Assembly: GCA_913057785.1 (NCBI GenBank)
Contig: CAJXPD010000044.1
Coordinates: forward strand, 1-47,604
DNA from: an uncultured Lewinella sp.
Lineage (GTDB): Bacteria; Bacteroidota; Bacteroidia; Chitinophagales; Saprospiraceae
Direction of reading: 5' to 3'
DNA: 47,604 bases
Shown: one piece after another, positions 16,865-25,561 of the stretch
Position numbering within the stretch: position 1 is the stretch's first letter
Layout: every line of letters begins with the position of its first letter
Program-made: the position numbers and the translations under genes
The notes under the pieces: generated by a model
What the model was told of the DNA's origin: nothing
Databases searched by the model: none
What the model saw: the letters and a program-made list of their open reading frames with translations, nothing else

Positions 16865-19582
16865 ATGAAAAAAATGAATCAACTATTGGTTTTGTCCTTT
16901 TGCTTCTTGAGTTTTTGCTTCTCTCTTGCAGGACAGGAGGATCCAAAAAAATGGACACCAGAAGATATTATCCACACGGAATTTTTACAATCACCTGTAT
17001 TCTCTCCGGATCATCAAATGGTCGTTTGGAGCAAGCGTCGAGCGGTGAAAAAGAAGGATGCTTTCGTGTCTGATCTTTACCTGACCCGCTTGAACAACAA
17101 GAAGGACGGTAAATTTCGAACCGTGCGCTTGACCAATGCCGATGATAGCGATAGTTCTCCCTCCTTTTCACGAGATGGAGAAACGATCTACTTCCAATCG
17201 GGTAGAGAAAAAGGTAAAAAGCTATGGTCTTTGAGCATATTCGGAGGCGAACCTATGGAGGTGGCAACCTTTGAAAATGGCATTTCCAATCTCCAGTGGC
17301 TCAACGATTCTACATTTACCTACGTGTCTCACGAGGGTAAATCAAAGTTTGAGCTGGATAATGAAAAAACCAAGGACAATACGGTTGTAGTAGAGGACAC
17401 GGTGTATTGGCGCAGGAGTAGAATCTATGCTTACGATCTAAAGGGTAAGAGTACGAAGCGACTTACTACTAATCACTTTCCTATTTCTTATTACAAAGCC
17501 TCCCGGAATGGTAATTGGATTGTGTATCGAACCACCCAGCATCCTTCTTTTGCTTCCGATGCTAATCCTGATCCGAAGTATTATCTACTCAATGTAGCAA
17601 CTGGACAAAGAGAGGAAATTCTTCAGGGGCTACAAACTCCCTCAAACGTGCAATTCACGGCCGACCACAAAGGCTTCTATTTTGGAGCTACGCTTTCCTC
17701 TAACCCAGAATGGAACGGCGCAGGAGTTACCGAATTGTATTATTACGACTTGGGAAGTAAGTCCTACACTAAGCTGAATCTGAGCTGGAAATGGGGTTTT
17801 GAAGGAAGTTATCGAGTGATTGGACAAGATGTACTGGTGGCTTTGGCCAATGGTCCAACGGATAAATTAACCTTCTACAAGAAAGATGCAGCGGGCAAAT
17901 CCTGGACCAAATCCGATTTAGCATTGGGAGACAAGGCGGATCATGTTTGGATATCGGCGATGTCCGATGATGGCCAAAAGGTAATTTATGAGCATTCCAC
18001 GGCGAGTCAATTGCCAAAGTATTATGTAGCAGATGTAAAGGTAGCCGCTGGGAAGTTAAGTTTTGAACAAGAGGAGTCTTTCGTAGATTTCAACAAGAAG
18101 CTGGCTAAGAAATCCATCACGAAATCTGAAGTATTGCGCTGGAAGGGCTACAATGATGATCAAGTGAATGGTATTCTCTACTATCCGGAAAATTACGAGG
18201 AAGGAAAACGCTACCCATTGGTGCTTTCGATTCATGGTGGGCCATCTGGTGTGGATCAGGATCGCTGGCGTGAACGCTGGTCTACCTATCCTCAGATCCT
18301 TGCTCAACGTGGGGCTTTTGTTTTGAAGCCTAATTACCATGGCTCTTCTCACCACGGACTTGCCTTTGTAGAGAGCATCAAGAAAAACTACTACACTCCA
18401 GAATTAGAAGATATTACCAAAGGCCTGCAAGTATTGAATGATCGTGGGATGATCGATATGGATCAGTTAGGGGTTATGGGATGGTCGAATGGGGCTATTT
18501 TGGCCACTATGCTGACGGTGCGTTACCCGGATATGTTCAAAGTAGCCTGCCCTGGTGCCGGTGATGTCAACTGGACTTCGGACTTCGGAACCTGCCGCTT
18601 TGGAGTGTCTTTTGATCAAAGTTATTTTGGTGGCGCACCTTGGGATAATGTGGATGGGAAGACTTATAATGAGGCATATATTACCCAGTCTCCCTTATTC
18701 GAAATGGAAAAAGTGAAAACGCCGACGATTATTTTTCACGGAAGTGAGGATCGAGCCGTACCAAGAGATCAGGGCTGGGAATACTACCGATCCCTACAGC
18801 AGATTGACCAAACGCCGGTACGTTTCCTTTGGTTTCCTGGCCAACCCCATGGCTTGAGAAAAGTGACTCATCAATTACGTAAAATGAACGAGGAGATAGC
18901 CTGGATTGATGAGTATCTCTTCAAGAAGAAGAAAACGGATAATCCCACTTTCAAGGAAGATAGCCCATTGGCACTATTGCTCAAGCGGGATAAGGCCAGT
19001 AGGGTAGGGGATCAGTTTGGGCAAAAACTAGAGCAGACCCTCATCCCAGAAATGGTGGAATGGAAAAAAGACTCCCTATGGCTAGGGCGCTTCGAAGTGA
19101 CCAACGCTCAATATGCGGCCTTTAACAGCAAACATATATTCCCTGCTTCCGAAGCCAATTACCCAGCAATGGTTGACTTTGCTATGGCACAGGCCTACAC
19201 CCAATGGCTAAGTAAGAAGACGGGCCAACCCTACCGGCTCCCGAATGTAGAAGAATCAAAAACTTGGCATAAGAAAGCCCACAAGAAAGGGGCTAAGGAG
19301 AATACCTTGAGTTACTGGGCGGGATATGCCCTGACGGCCAATGAGGTGAACAACTTCCGTCAAAAGCTAGGAGAAGCCAACCAAAACCTAGTAAAATCGG
19401 TCGGAGAATTTCCACCCACTAAGCTAAACGATGCTGAAGTCTACGATCTAGCGGGTAATGTCGCAGAATATGACCAGAAAGGCGGGACCTATGGATATAG
19501 TGCCTATGATTACGTAGATCCACATGATCCTGCTGTGAAGCCGGTGAAAATAGGATTCAGAGTCGTAAAGCAGAAAAAGTAG
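16865..19582 (+). CDS. Exported S9 prolyl-oligopeptidase-type peptidase fused to an FGE-like domain
   Basis: 905 residues. Signal peptide LLVLSFCFLSFCFSLAGQ; beta-propeller to about residue 440 with WD/TolB-like repeats (PVFSPDHQMVVWS, PSFSRDGETIYFQS); then the alpha/beta-hydrolase peptidase domain with Ser541 in GVMGWSNGAI, Asp629 in HGSEDRAVP and His662 in PGQPHGLRK. From about residue 730 a second domain follows: LGRFEVTNAQYAAF, PYRLPNVEES, YDLAGNVAEY and a final IGFRVV, the landmarks of the formylglycine-generating-enzyme/SUMF1 fold, but with no Cys, so it cannot be an oxidase and probably binds something. The ATG at 16865 is preferred to the TTG at 16856. Likely degrades peptides in the periplasm or outside. 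Confidence 0.9.
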   Translation: MKKMNQLLVLSFCFLSFCFSLAGQEDPKKWTPEDIIHTEFLQSPVFSPDHQMVVWSKRRAVKKKDAFVSDLYLTRLNNKKDGKFRTVRLTNADDSDSSPSFSRDGETIYFQSGREKGKKLWSLSIFGGEPMEVATFENGISNLQWLNDSTFTYVSHEGKSKFELDNEKTKDNTVVVEDTVYWRRSRIYAYDLKGKSTKRLTTNHFPISYYKASRNGNWIVYRTTQHPSFASDANPDPKYYLLNVATGQREEILQGLQTPSNVQFTADHKGFYFGATLSSNPEWNGAGVTELYYYDLGSKSYTKLNLSWKWGFEGSYRVIGQDVLVALANGPTDKLTFYKKDAAGKSWTKSDLALGDKADHVWISAMSDDGQKVIYEHSTASQLPKYYVADVKVAAGKLSFEQEESFVDFNKKLAKKSITKSEVLRWKGYNDDQVNGILYYPENYEEGKRYPLVLSIHGGPSGVDQDRWRERWSTYPQILAQRGAFVLKPNYHGSSHHGLAFVESIKKNYYTPELEDITKGLQVLNDRGMIDMDQLGVMGWSNGAILATMLTVRYPDMFKVACPGAGDVNWTSDFGTCRFGVSFDQSYFGGAPWDNVDGKTYNEAYITQSPLFEMEKVKTPTIIFHGSEDRAVPRDQGWEYYRSLQQIDQTPVRFLWFPGQPHGLRKVTHQLRKMNEEIAWIDEYLFKKKKTDNPTFKEDSPLALLLKRDKASRVGDQFGQKLEQTLIPEMVEWKKDSLWLGRFEVTNAQYAAFNSKHIFPASEANYPAMVDFAMAQAYTQWLSKKTGQPYRLPNVEESKTWHKKAHKKGAKENTLSYWAGYALTANEVNNFRQKLGEANQNLVKSVGEFPPTKLNDAEVYDLAGNVAEYDQKGGTYGYSAYDYVDPHDPAVKPVKIGFRVVKQKK

Positions 19583-19690
19583 GGGTAGGCTTGAAAATTC
19601 CTGCTATTCAGCAGGGCAAGTACTCTTTTTTAGAGATGCGTCGCGGTGGCGATAATTCAAACAAGGAATTAGCATTTTCTTCGCGCCGAA

Positions 19691-19722
19691 TATAGAGGCA
19701 GGCTAATCAGCCTGCCTCTATA
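19691..19722. terminator. Perfect 14-bp hairpin after the S9 peptidase gene
   Basis: TATAGAGGCAGGCT and AGCCTGCCTCTATA around the loop AATC. It lies 108 bp after the S9 stop and 31 bp before the next start on the same strand. Without a T-run, termination is inferred from strength and place. Confidence 0.55.
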
Positions 19723-19753
19723 CTATATATCCAGCTAACTAAATTTATGTTTC

Positions 19754-20554
19754 ATGCGAAAACAAAACCTCTTATTGGCTGCATTGGCACTGCTAGTAGC
19801 AGCCTGCGGTCCAACTAATACAACAGAAAATACCGAGGCTGCCCAAGAACCAAGCATCAACGATGCACATCTTGCGGACGCCCCAGCTAGTCTGATCAAA
19901 GTGCTAGATACCCATGGGGGATATGATACCTGGGCTGCGCAGCAGACCATGACATACGCAATGGCTGCGAAGAATGAAAAACATCAAATTGATCTACCTA
20001 CTCGGAAGGTTCGCTTAGAGGGCGACAAGTGGACGATTGGTTACGATGGTGAAGGGGTTTGGATTGAGCAGGATTCCAGCTATTTCGGTGGTTCGGCTCG
20101 CTTTTATCACAATCTCTACTTCTATTTCATTGCTATGCCATTCGTTTTGGCCGATCCTGGAATTACATACGAGGAAGTTCCTGCCATTAGCTTCGAAGGA
20201 GTGGATTATCCTGGCGTTAAGATTTCTTATGGGGCCAATGTCGGGGATTCTCCAGACGACAACTATATCCTTTACTACCATCCGGAGACCAACCAGATGG
20301 AGTGGCTAGCCTACACTGTAACCTATCGTTCCAAGGAACCTAGCGATAATTTCAGATTAATCCGCTACCAAGACTGGAAAGAGGTGAATGGTTTGGTTTT
20401 ACCTCATGAACTAACTTGGTTTAAGTATGAAGATGGGAAGGTAGTTGAACCCGCTCGCGATCCAATGATAGTCAGTGATATGAGTTTCTCCACCACGGCC
20501 TTGGCAGAAGCAACCTACGCCAAGCCAGAGGGAGGGGAAGTTGTGACGGAGTAA
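19754..20554 (+). CDS. DUF6503-family lipoprotein
   Basis: 266 residues. Lipoprotein signal LLLAALALLVAACGP with the Cys at residue 18, then a low-complexity linker (NTTENTEAAQEPS). The mature domain matches what I recall of DUF6503: SLIKVLDTHGGYDTWAAQQTMTYAM, YDGEGVWIEQDS, and the aromatic stretch FYHNLYFYFIAMPFVLADPGITYEEV. It ends with LVLPHELTWFKYEDGKV. The fold is probably a lipoprotein-carrier-like (LolA/LppX-type) half-barrel, so it could bind a lipid or other hydrophobic ligand; that is inference. It precedes the GGT gene with a strong hairpin between them. Confidence 0.8.
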   Translation: MRKQNLLLAALALLVAACGPTNTTENTEAAQEPSINDAHLADAPASLIKVLDTHGGYDTWAAQQTMTYAMAAKNEKHQIDLPTRKVRLEGDKWTIGYDGEGVWIEQDSSYFGGSARFYHNLYFYFIAMPFVLADPGITYEEVPAISFEGVDYPGVKISYGANVGDSPDDNYILYYHPETNQMEWLAYTVTYRSKEPSDNFRLIRYQDWKEVNGLVLPHELTWFKYEDGKVVEPARDPMIVSDMSFSTTALAEATYAKPEGGEVVTE

Positions 20555-20626
20555 GAAGGTACCCTAGAGCCTTCTGTCTTAAATCAGTTCCGAAAGCAGA
20601 CTTCATTTAAAAAGAATGATCTTTTA

Positions 20627-20668
20627 TTGGCGTGTAATTGATACATTTAAGTATTCATTACACGCCAA
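20627..20668 (+). promoter_or_regulatory. Long inverted repeat ending three bases before the GGT start codon
   Basis: TTGGCGTGTAAT (20627-20638) and ATTACACGCCAA (20657-20668) are perfect 12-base arms; inside them ATAC/GTAT can add four more pairs. The right arm ends 3 bp before the ATG at 20672, so in a transcript that includes it the ribosome site of the GGT gene would be buried in the stem. It could alternatively be an operator or a terminator of the upstream gene 70 bp away. Confidence 0.5.
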
Positions 20669-20671
20669 CTT

Positions 20672-22519
20672 ATGTTAAGATACCTCAAGCGATTTTTGTT
20701 TGGCCTTGTTGGCCTTCTCATTGTACTTCTTTTGATCTTTTTGTTCTTACCTAAAGGTCCGAAGAACCAGCTGACCTTCGATGATCCGTGGGGGCAGGAA
20801 AAAGAACTAGTAACAGCGCAAACCCATGGCGTGGTAGCCGGTACTCCTTGGGCTACTGAGGTGGCGTTTGAGGTGCTGCAATCAGGAGGAAATGCTTATG
20901 ATGCTGCAATTGCCGGCCTAATGATGTTGTATGTGACGCATGGCGAGGCTTCTGCTTTTCCTGGTATTGCGCCCCTGGTCCATCGTTCTGCTCTTCTTGA
21001 TACAATTCAAGGCTATGTTGGGGTAGGGACTGCTCCGCAGGCTGCTAGCATTGACTACTTCAAAGAGAAAGGGCATGAGACCATTCCCAAAATGGATATC
21101 GCTTCTCAACTAATTCCGGCGGGTCCCGACGTGATTGTGGCTGTCTTGGAACGGTACGGCACTCGGTCCTTTGGAGAATTGGCTCGCCCAGCAATTGATA
21201 GAGCCATTGAGGGCTTTCCGGTGCATCGTGTGATGCGTTACAATCTCAATCTCAGCGTTCTAGAACGCCTAGGATACAGTTTTCTGATGCCCTATAACTC
21301 AAAGGTTTATTTGCAGGGTACACCTTGGAAACCTATTTACCAGGGTGAGCGCTTCCAAAGACCGGATCTCGCCAAGTCCTTAAGTCGTCTGGTTTCCGTA
21401 GAAGAAGAGGCACTTTCCAGTGGAAAAACTAGAAGGGAGGCCTTGCTGGCCGTAAGATCGACTTTCTATGAGGGAGAATTTGCCGAAGCGATCCTGGCTC
21501 ATCATGAAAAGCAAGGTGGACTTTTTCAGGCTTCAGACCTGTCGAATTATAAGGGGGAATGGGAAACGCCTATCGAGGGTTACTACGAAAATCTACGCTT
21601 CCATGTCAATGGAACTTGGAGTCAAGGCATTGCTTTACCGATGGCGCTTTCGATTCTTGCGCAACTCGACCTTACATCCATGAGGCAAAACTCAGCCACT
21701 TATATACATCATTTGACTCAAGCCATTGAGTTGGCCATGGCAGATCGTGAGGCTTACATTGGAGATAATCGTTTTGTCCGAGTGCCGATCAAGGAGTTGA
21801 CTTCCGATGCATACGGGAGACGTAGATCAGCTCTAATAACATCACAGGCTTTCCCGCAATTCCCTCCCCCCAGCCAAATTCCTGGCTACCGGCCTTTTCA
21901 ATTCGATCCACCCCAGCAAGGGGAGTCCAAGTCCCGCATCATCGGAGACGACACCAGCCAAATTATCGTGGCAGATAGCCTAGGTAATGTCATAGCCATC
22001 ACCCCCAGCGACTTTCCCATGACCCCAATGGTGCCGGACTGGGACATTACCCTGGGCAATCGAATGAACCAATTCCGCTTAGATGAAGGACACCCTGCCG
22101 CCTTGAAAGCTGGCAAGCGACCCAGAGTCACGCCCCAAGCCGTTATGATCGAAAAAGATAGCAGCTTCTACATGGCTATCAATACGCCTGGAGGAGATAA
22201 TCAGTTGCAGGCCATCTTACAGGTGCTACTCCATCACTTCGTCTTTGGCGATGATATTCAGGCTGCCATTCAACGCCCACGTTTCAGAACACTAGGATTC
22301 CCAGATTCCTTTGCTCCGCATAAGATGCAATCGGCAACCTTAGAGCTAGAAGAGAACATGCCCAAAGAGACGATTGAGGGCTTACAAGCGCTAGGATATA
22401 CCATTAAACTCAAAGAAAAATGGGGCATTGCCGCAGGCGTGGGCGCCATCATTCGAGATAAAGGTCAATATCTCCTAGGTGCGGATCCCCGGGCGGAGAC
22501 AGTGGCGAAGGGGCGGTAG
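20672..22519 (+). CDS. Gamma-glutamyltransferase-family (Ntn hydrolase) protein, membrane-anchored
   Basis: 615 residues. Instead of a cleaved signal it starts with one hydrophobic helix (FLFGLVGLLIVLLLIFLFL), so the enzyme is likely anchored facing the periplasm. Family landmarks: HGVVAGTPWATEVAFEVLQSGGNAYDAAIA; FGELARPAIDRAIEGFPV; DLSNYKGEWETPIEGYY; the autoprocessing site GDDTSQIIVADSLGNVIAITPS, with the probable catalytic Thr428; NTPGGDNQLQAILQV; and the C-terminal GADPRAETVAKGR. Family members cleave themselves before this Thr and hydrolyse or transfer gamma-glutamyl groups, or act as acylases; the substrate here is uncertain because it belongs to a divergent branch. Its last 104 bp recur at 36431. 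Confidence 0.88.
   Translation: MLRYLKRFLFGLVGLLIVLLLIFLFLPKGPKNQLTFDDPWGQEKELVTAQTHGVVAGTPWATEVAFEVLQSGGNAYDAAIAGLMMLYVTHGEASAFPGIAPLVHRSALLDTIQGYVGVGTAPQAASIDYFKEKGHETIPKMDIASQLIPAGPDVIVAVLERYGTRSFGELARPAIDRAIEGFPVHRVMRYNLNLSVLERLGYSFLMPYNSKVYLQGTPWKPIYQGERFQRPDLAKSLSRLVSVEEEALSSGKTRREALLAVRSTFYEGEFAEAILAHHEKQGGLFQASDLSNYKGEWETPIEGYYENLRFHVNGTWSQGIALPMALSILAQLDLTSMRQNSATYIHHLTQAIELAMADREAYIGDNRFVRVPIKELTSDAYGRRRSALITSQAFPQFPPPSQIPGYRPFQFDPPQQGESKSRIIGDDTSQIIVADSLGNVIAITPSDFPMTPMVPDWDITLGNRMNQFRLDEGHPAALKAGKRPRVTPQAVMIEKDSSFYMAINTPGGDNQLQAILQVLLHHFVFGDDIQAAIQRPRFRTLGFPDSFAPHKMQSATLELEENMPKETIEGLQALGYTIKLKEKWGIAAGVGAIIRDKGQYLLGADPRAETVAKGR
22416..22519 (+). repeat. GGT 3'-end repeat, intact copy
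   Basis: Final 104 bp of the GGT gene, 97 of 104 bases identical to 36431-36534. Seven differences, six of them synonymous in this reading frame. This copy ends an intact gene. Confidence 0.9.
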
Positions 22520-22561
22520 GTCTGTCAGAAGGTTATTTGCGGTCGGCCTTAGGATTGATCA

Positions 22562-23341
22562 TTAAATTCTATCCAAAATAGATTGTACTTTTTGGCTATA
22601 ACTTTTATCCTTGGACAATTCCTCTAGTTTATCTATTGCCTCCTCTTCTTTTCCTTCCGCTAATAAACTAAGGCCTAAACACCAATCAGTTAATTTATTT
22701 AATTCGAAAGTAGGATCTTGATCTAGCTTTCGAAGGATTTCTGTAGATCGCTCATAATTCTTTAATTGGAAATGACTAATGGCAAGATATAATTTGCTTT
22801 CCTGAAGGAATGGATGTTCTGCAGGAGCCTGTTTAAGATAATCATCAATGGCAATAATACCGTTCTGATAGTTACCCAATTCATAATCTGTCATCCCCTT
22901 CTTTAGATAGCTTTCTGAAGGATGAGATCCAAAGAATCCTTTTTGCTCGATTTTTTCGGAAAGTAAATCTGGATGAGATTCAAAGAATTGCCTGGCAAGT
23001 TGCTCATTTGATGGTGGAAAGAGAAACCAAAGACCGAGCGCGATCAATAAAACGGCTGCCGCAACGCTCACTGGAATGGACAGTCTTCGAACCCAATTGT
23101 TTTTTTTCGCCAATCCACTATCTAGTTCATCAGCTGTATTGGCTTGAATTGACTTGATTTTAGCCATCAAGTTTTCTTGATGATTCATTTTGAGTCCATT
23201 CAGAAGTAATCGCTTACGCTGAACGGCTTCAGATAACTGAAGATCTTTTTCCATCAGCCCTTCAAATTCTCCTGCTTCCGAAGAAGTCATCCTCCCCATA
23301 ATGTACCGCTCAATCCTTTCAAATCGATCTAACTCATCCAT
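22562..23341 (-). CDS. Anti-sigma-factor-like membrane protein with periplasmic TPR repeats
   Basis: 259 residues in three parts: a charged N-terminal domain (1-80, starting DELDRFERIERYIMGRMTSSEAGEFE, the usual start of Bacteroidota anti-sigma proteins of the RskA/zf-HC2-like group but without Cys/His zinc ligands); one membrane helix about 88-108 (IPVSVAAAVLLIALGLWFLF) preceded by KKNNWVRR, which places the N-terminus in the cytoplasm; and a periplasmic TPR-type region 140-255 (YLKKGMTDYELGNYQNGIIAIDDYLKQAP and following helices). Its start overlaps the end of the sigma gene by 8 bp, so the two are coupled. It most likely holds the sigma factor at the membrane until an envelope signal releases it. 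Confidence 0.78.
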   Translation of the reverse strand: MDELDRFERIERYIMGRMTSSEAGEFEGLMEKDLQLSEAVQRKRLLLNGLKMNHQENLMAKIKSIQANTADELDSGLAKKNNWVRRLSIPVSVAAAVLLIALGLWFLFPPSNEQLARQFFESHPDLLSEKIEQKGFFGSHPSESYLKKGMTDYELGNYQNGIIAIDDYLKQAPAEHPFLQESKLYLAISHFQLKNYERSTEILRKLDQDPTFELNKLTDWCLGLSLLAEGKEEEAIDKLEELSKDKSYSQKVQSILDRI

Positions 23342-23912
23342 CTTTATATTGTTTTTCTAGCTCCAGGAAAAAAATCTTCTCAAAGGCATCCCAACATCTC
23401 TTTTTTTTAACTCGAACAAACTCATAGGTGTATCCCATATTTTCAGCGATTACGCTCATCCGCAGCTCTGACACGTAGAATTGATGCAACAATTCTCTGC
23501 AGTCCGTTCTGATCAACTTCCAAGATTGCCTAATCGCTGAGATTCGTTTGTCCGAAAAATCTTGACTTTCGGATTGGTATCCCATTCCAGCTACAATTTG
23601 TAAATATTGATCTGGATCATCAAGGGCCATGATTAGTGGTTGAGCCTTTTCTTTTCGCTTTTGTCCCATCCAAGCATTTTTCACCATCCTAATGAAATAG
23701 GCATAGATATTACCTATAGCAGCGTTTTCTTCTTTCAATTTATAAATGAGTTTAATCAAATTCTCGCTGATAAGGTCTTGTGCTGTTTCTTTTGTTCCAC
23801 CATTCTTAATAATGTATCCAACACAACTTATTTGGGTTTGGGTCAGTAAATCCCTGATTGCCCCCTCGTCTTCCTCTTGTAAACCCTTCCCTATTTCAGA
23901 ATTTATCGACAT
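23334..23912 (-). CDS. ECF-like sigma-70 family RNA polymerase sigma factor
   Basis: 192 residues. Region 2-like part around residues 35-90: IKNGGTKETAQDLISENLIKLIYKL, followed by IYAYFIRMVKNAWMGQKRKEK, which corresponds to the -10 recognition and melting helices. Region 4-like C-terminus: CRELLHQFYVSELRMSVIAENMGYTYEFVRVKKKRCWDAFEKIF, a helix-turn-helix for the -35 element. The length suits an ECF sigma. It overlaps the anti-sigma-like gene by 8 bp and lies back to back with the M48-like peptidase gene, 51 bp apart, so the divergent promoter region may be under its own control. Confidence 0.88.
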   Translation of the reverse strand: MSINSEIGKGLQEEDEGAIRDLLTQTQISCVGYIIKNGGTKETAQDLISENLIKLIYKLKEENAAIGNIYAYFIRMVKNAWMGQKRKEKAQPLIMALDDPDQYLQIVAGMGYQSESQDFSDKRISAIRQSWKLIRTDCRELLHQFYVSELRMSVIAENMGYTYEFVRVKKKRCWDAFEKIFFLELEKQYKDG

Positions 23913-23963
23913 CCTTGTTCGTTATAGTAATTAAGAGTAATATTAATAGAAAATTGCAGCGGT
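23913..23963. promoter_or_regulatory. 51-bp divergent promoter region, sigma operon / M48-like peptidase
   Basis: Only 51 bp of very AT-rich DNA separate the sigma gene start (minus) from the TTG start of the peptidase gene (plus). Both promoters must lie here or inside the neighbouring genes. No confident -33/-7 pair was found, which would fit recognition by an alternative sigma factor. Confidence 0.35.
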
Positions 23964-25529
23964 TTGAAAACTATAGCGCTTATTCTGACTTTTCAGGTCT
24001 TTTGTATTAATAGCTTGATCGCCCAAAACGAAGTCGATCATGAGCAGGTTCATGATATCTACATTCGGATCTTGAATGCTACAGGCTATGCCATACAGAA
24101 CATGCCAGTTCTAGAAATCTCAGACCAGAAAAACTGTTCTCGGCCAATTGCCTGCTATAAACCGGGGAAGCCTGGGAAGCGGGATAGTATCTTAATCGAC
24201 TCTCAGGCTTTAAATATTTGTTTTTCCATAGATACTAACGCAGAAGCGGGAGTTGCTTTTATTCTAGGGCATGAATTAGCGCATTTCTTTCAGAAACGGA
24301 TTTGGAACCAAACACTGCCTAAAGTGGTAGACTTAGGTTGTGAGATTACCTTAGATGATGATGAACTCCAAGCTGACCTCTATGGCTTATTCATAACCAG
24401 ACAAGTAAACTATCAACCAAATGCTGTGCTCGAAGAGTTGCTAATCGGGTTAAGATCAAACTATCTGGGGCAACAAATATACCAAAAGGAACTAAATCAG
24501 TTGACCTGCCGGGCCTCTCTAGCTGATTCTATCTGTCAATTGGTTGATCATTTGTGGAGGACAAATGAACTAGGGAATTGGCTAATGGCTTTGCAAGATC
24601 CAAAGGCTTATGAAGCTGCCGCAGAGGTGTATCGATACTTAGCCCAGTACATTATTCATCCTGAGATTCAGAATAATATTGGCTTGGCACATCTATTTAT
24701 GGCTCTGTCTACGGCTTCTAATGACCCAGAATGGAAGCAATTTAAGTACCCAATACTACTGGATTGGGATAACCCTACTCGCCGCCGTCCAGAAAAACGT
24801 AAACAATTGCTAAATAAAGCAGAAAGACACCTTTTACAGGGTCATCAACTGGCACCTGAAGATATTGATATTGCTATTAATCTCGCCTGCCTTAAAGAAG
24901 TTCAAGGGCAGTATACAGCGTGCCAAGAGTTGATCGATTCCCTTTCCCCTAGAACTGATAAGACCGAGCAGCAAGCATCCCAACTAGCCATACTTGGCGG
25001 TATCATGGCGGCCCATCAAGGGAATCTAAAGAAAGCTAAGGGCAAATTCATGCAATCACAACGGACCACCACGGCTTGGAAGCAGATCTCCAACGAAAAC
25101 CTGAAAATCTTGGAGGGTAAGCCTCTTTCCACCGATAAATCACCTAAAATTGTTGATCATTTGGATGGGGTTCCAAATATTTCCCGTCATCCTCTACCAA
25201 GGAATAGAACACCCTTCTTGAGTATCGGCGAGGCGATCCGGATTGACAAAGAACAGTTAAATAATTCGAGTTTCTATAGGGTTTCATTTGGACAATTCGA
25301 AACCAAAGTGAATTTGCATTTCACGACCAGTAGGAGACTTGAAACGGAATTGGGCTTAAAGGTGGGCAATTCCTTAGCTGATCTTGAGTGGACCTACAGG
25401 AATATACCACTTACATACAGCTTAACCCATTCACAAGGCTACTATCTAATGTACCCCAGCCAAGGCCTGGTATTTAATATGTCTTTAAATAACAAGATTA
25501 AAGGCTGGGGAACCTATAAGATAAATTGA
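23964..25529 (+). CDS. Secreted M48-like metallopeptidase with TPR region
   Basis: 521 residues starting at a TTG, the only start that gives a signal peptide (ALILTFQVFCINSLIAQ, Gln at the mature end). Gluzincin signature: VAFILGHELAHFFQ with His103, Glu104 and His107, and the third zinc ligand Glu134 in DDDELQADLYGLF (ExxxD pattern of M48 peptidases). From about residue 210 to 390 helical repeats resemble TPRs (EVYRYLAQYIIHPEIQNNIGLAHLF; LLNKAERHLLQGHQLAPEDIDIAINLACL). The last 130 residues are probably beta-rich (FETKVNLHFTTSRRLETELG) and unrecognised. Divergent from the sigma gene and convergent with the CHAT gene (32-bp gap). Likely acts on periplasmic or outer-membrane proteins. Confidence 0.8.
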   Translation: MKTIALILTFQVFCINSLIAQNEVDHEQVHDIYIRILNATGYAIQNMPVLEISDQKNCSRPIACYKPGKPGKRDSILIDSQALNICFSIDTNAEAGVAFILGHELAHFFQKRIWNQTLPKVVDLGCEITLDDDELQADLYGLFITRQVNYQPNAVLEELLIGLRSNYLGQQIYQKELNQLTCRASLADSICQLVDHLWRTNELGNWLMALQDPKAYEAAAEVYRYLAQYIIHPEIQNNIGLAHLFMALSTASNDPEWKQFKYPILLDWDNPTRRRPEKRKQLLNKAERHLLQGHQLAPEDIDIAINLACLKEVQGQYTACQELIDSLSPRTDKTEQQASQLAILGGIMAAHQGNLKKAKGKFMQSQRTTTAWKQISNENLKILEGKPLSTDKSPKIVDHLDGVPNISRHPLPRNRTPFLSIGEAIRIDKEQLNNSSFYRVSFGQFETKVNLHFTTSRRLETELGLKVGNSLADLEWTYRNIPLTYSLTHSQGYYLMYPSQGLVFNMSLNNKIKGWGTYKIN

Positions 25530-25561
25530 AGGTGCGTATCCTTGCAAGTCAAGTTTTTGGA

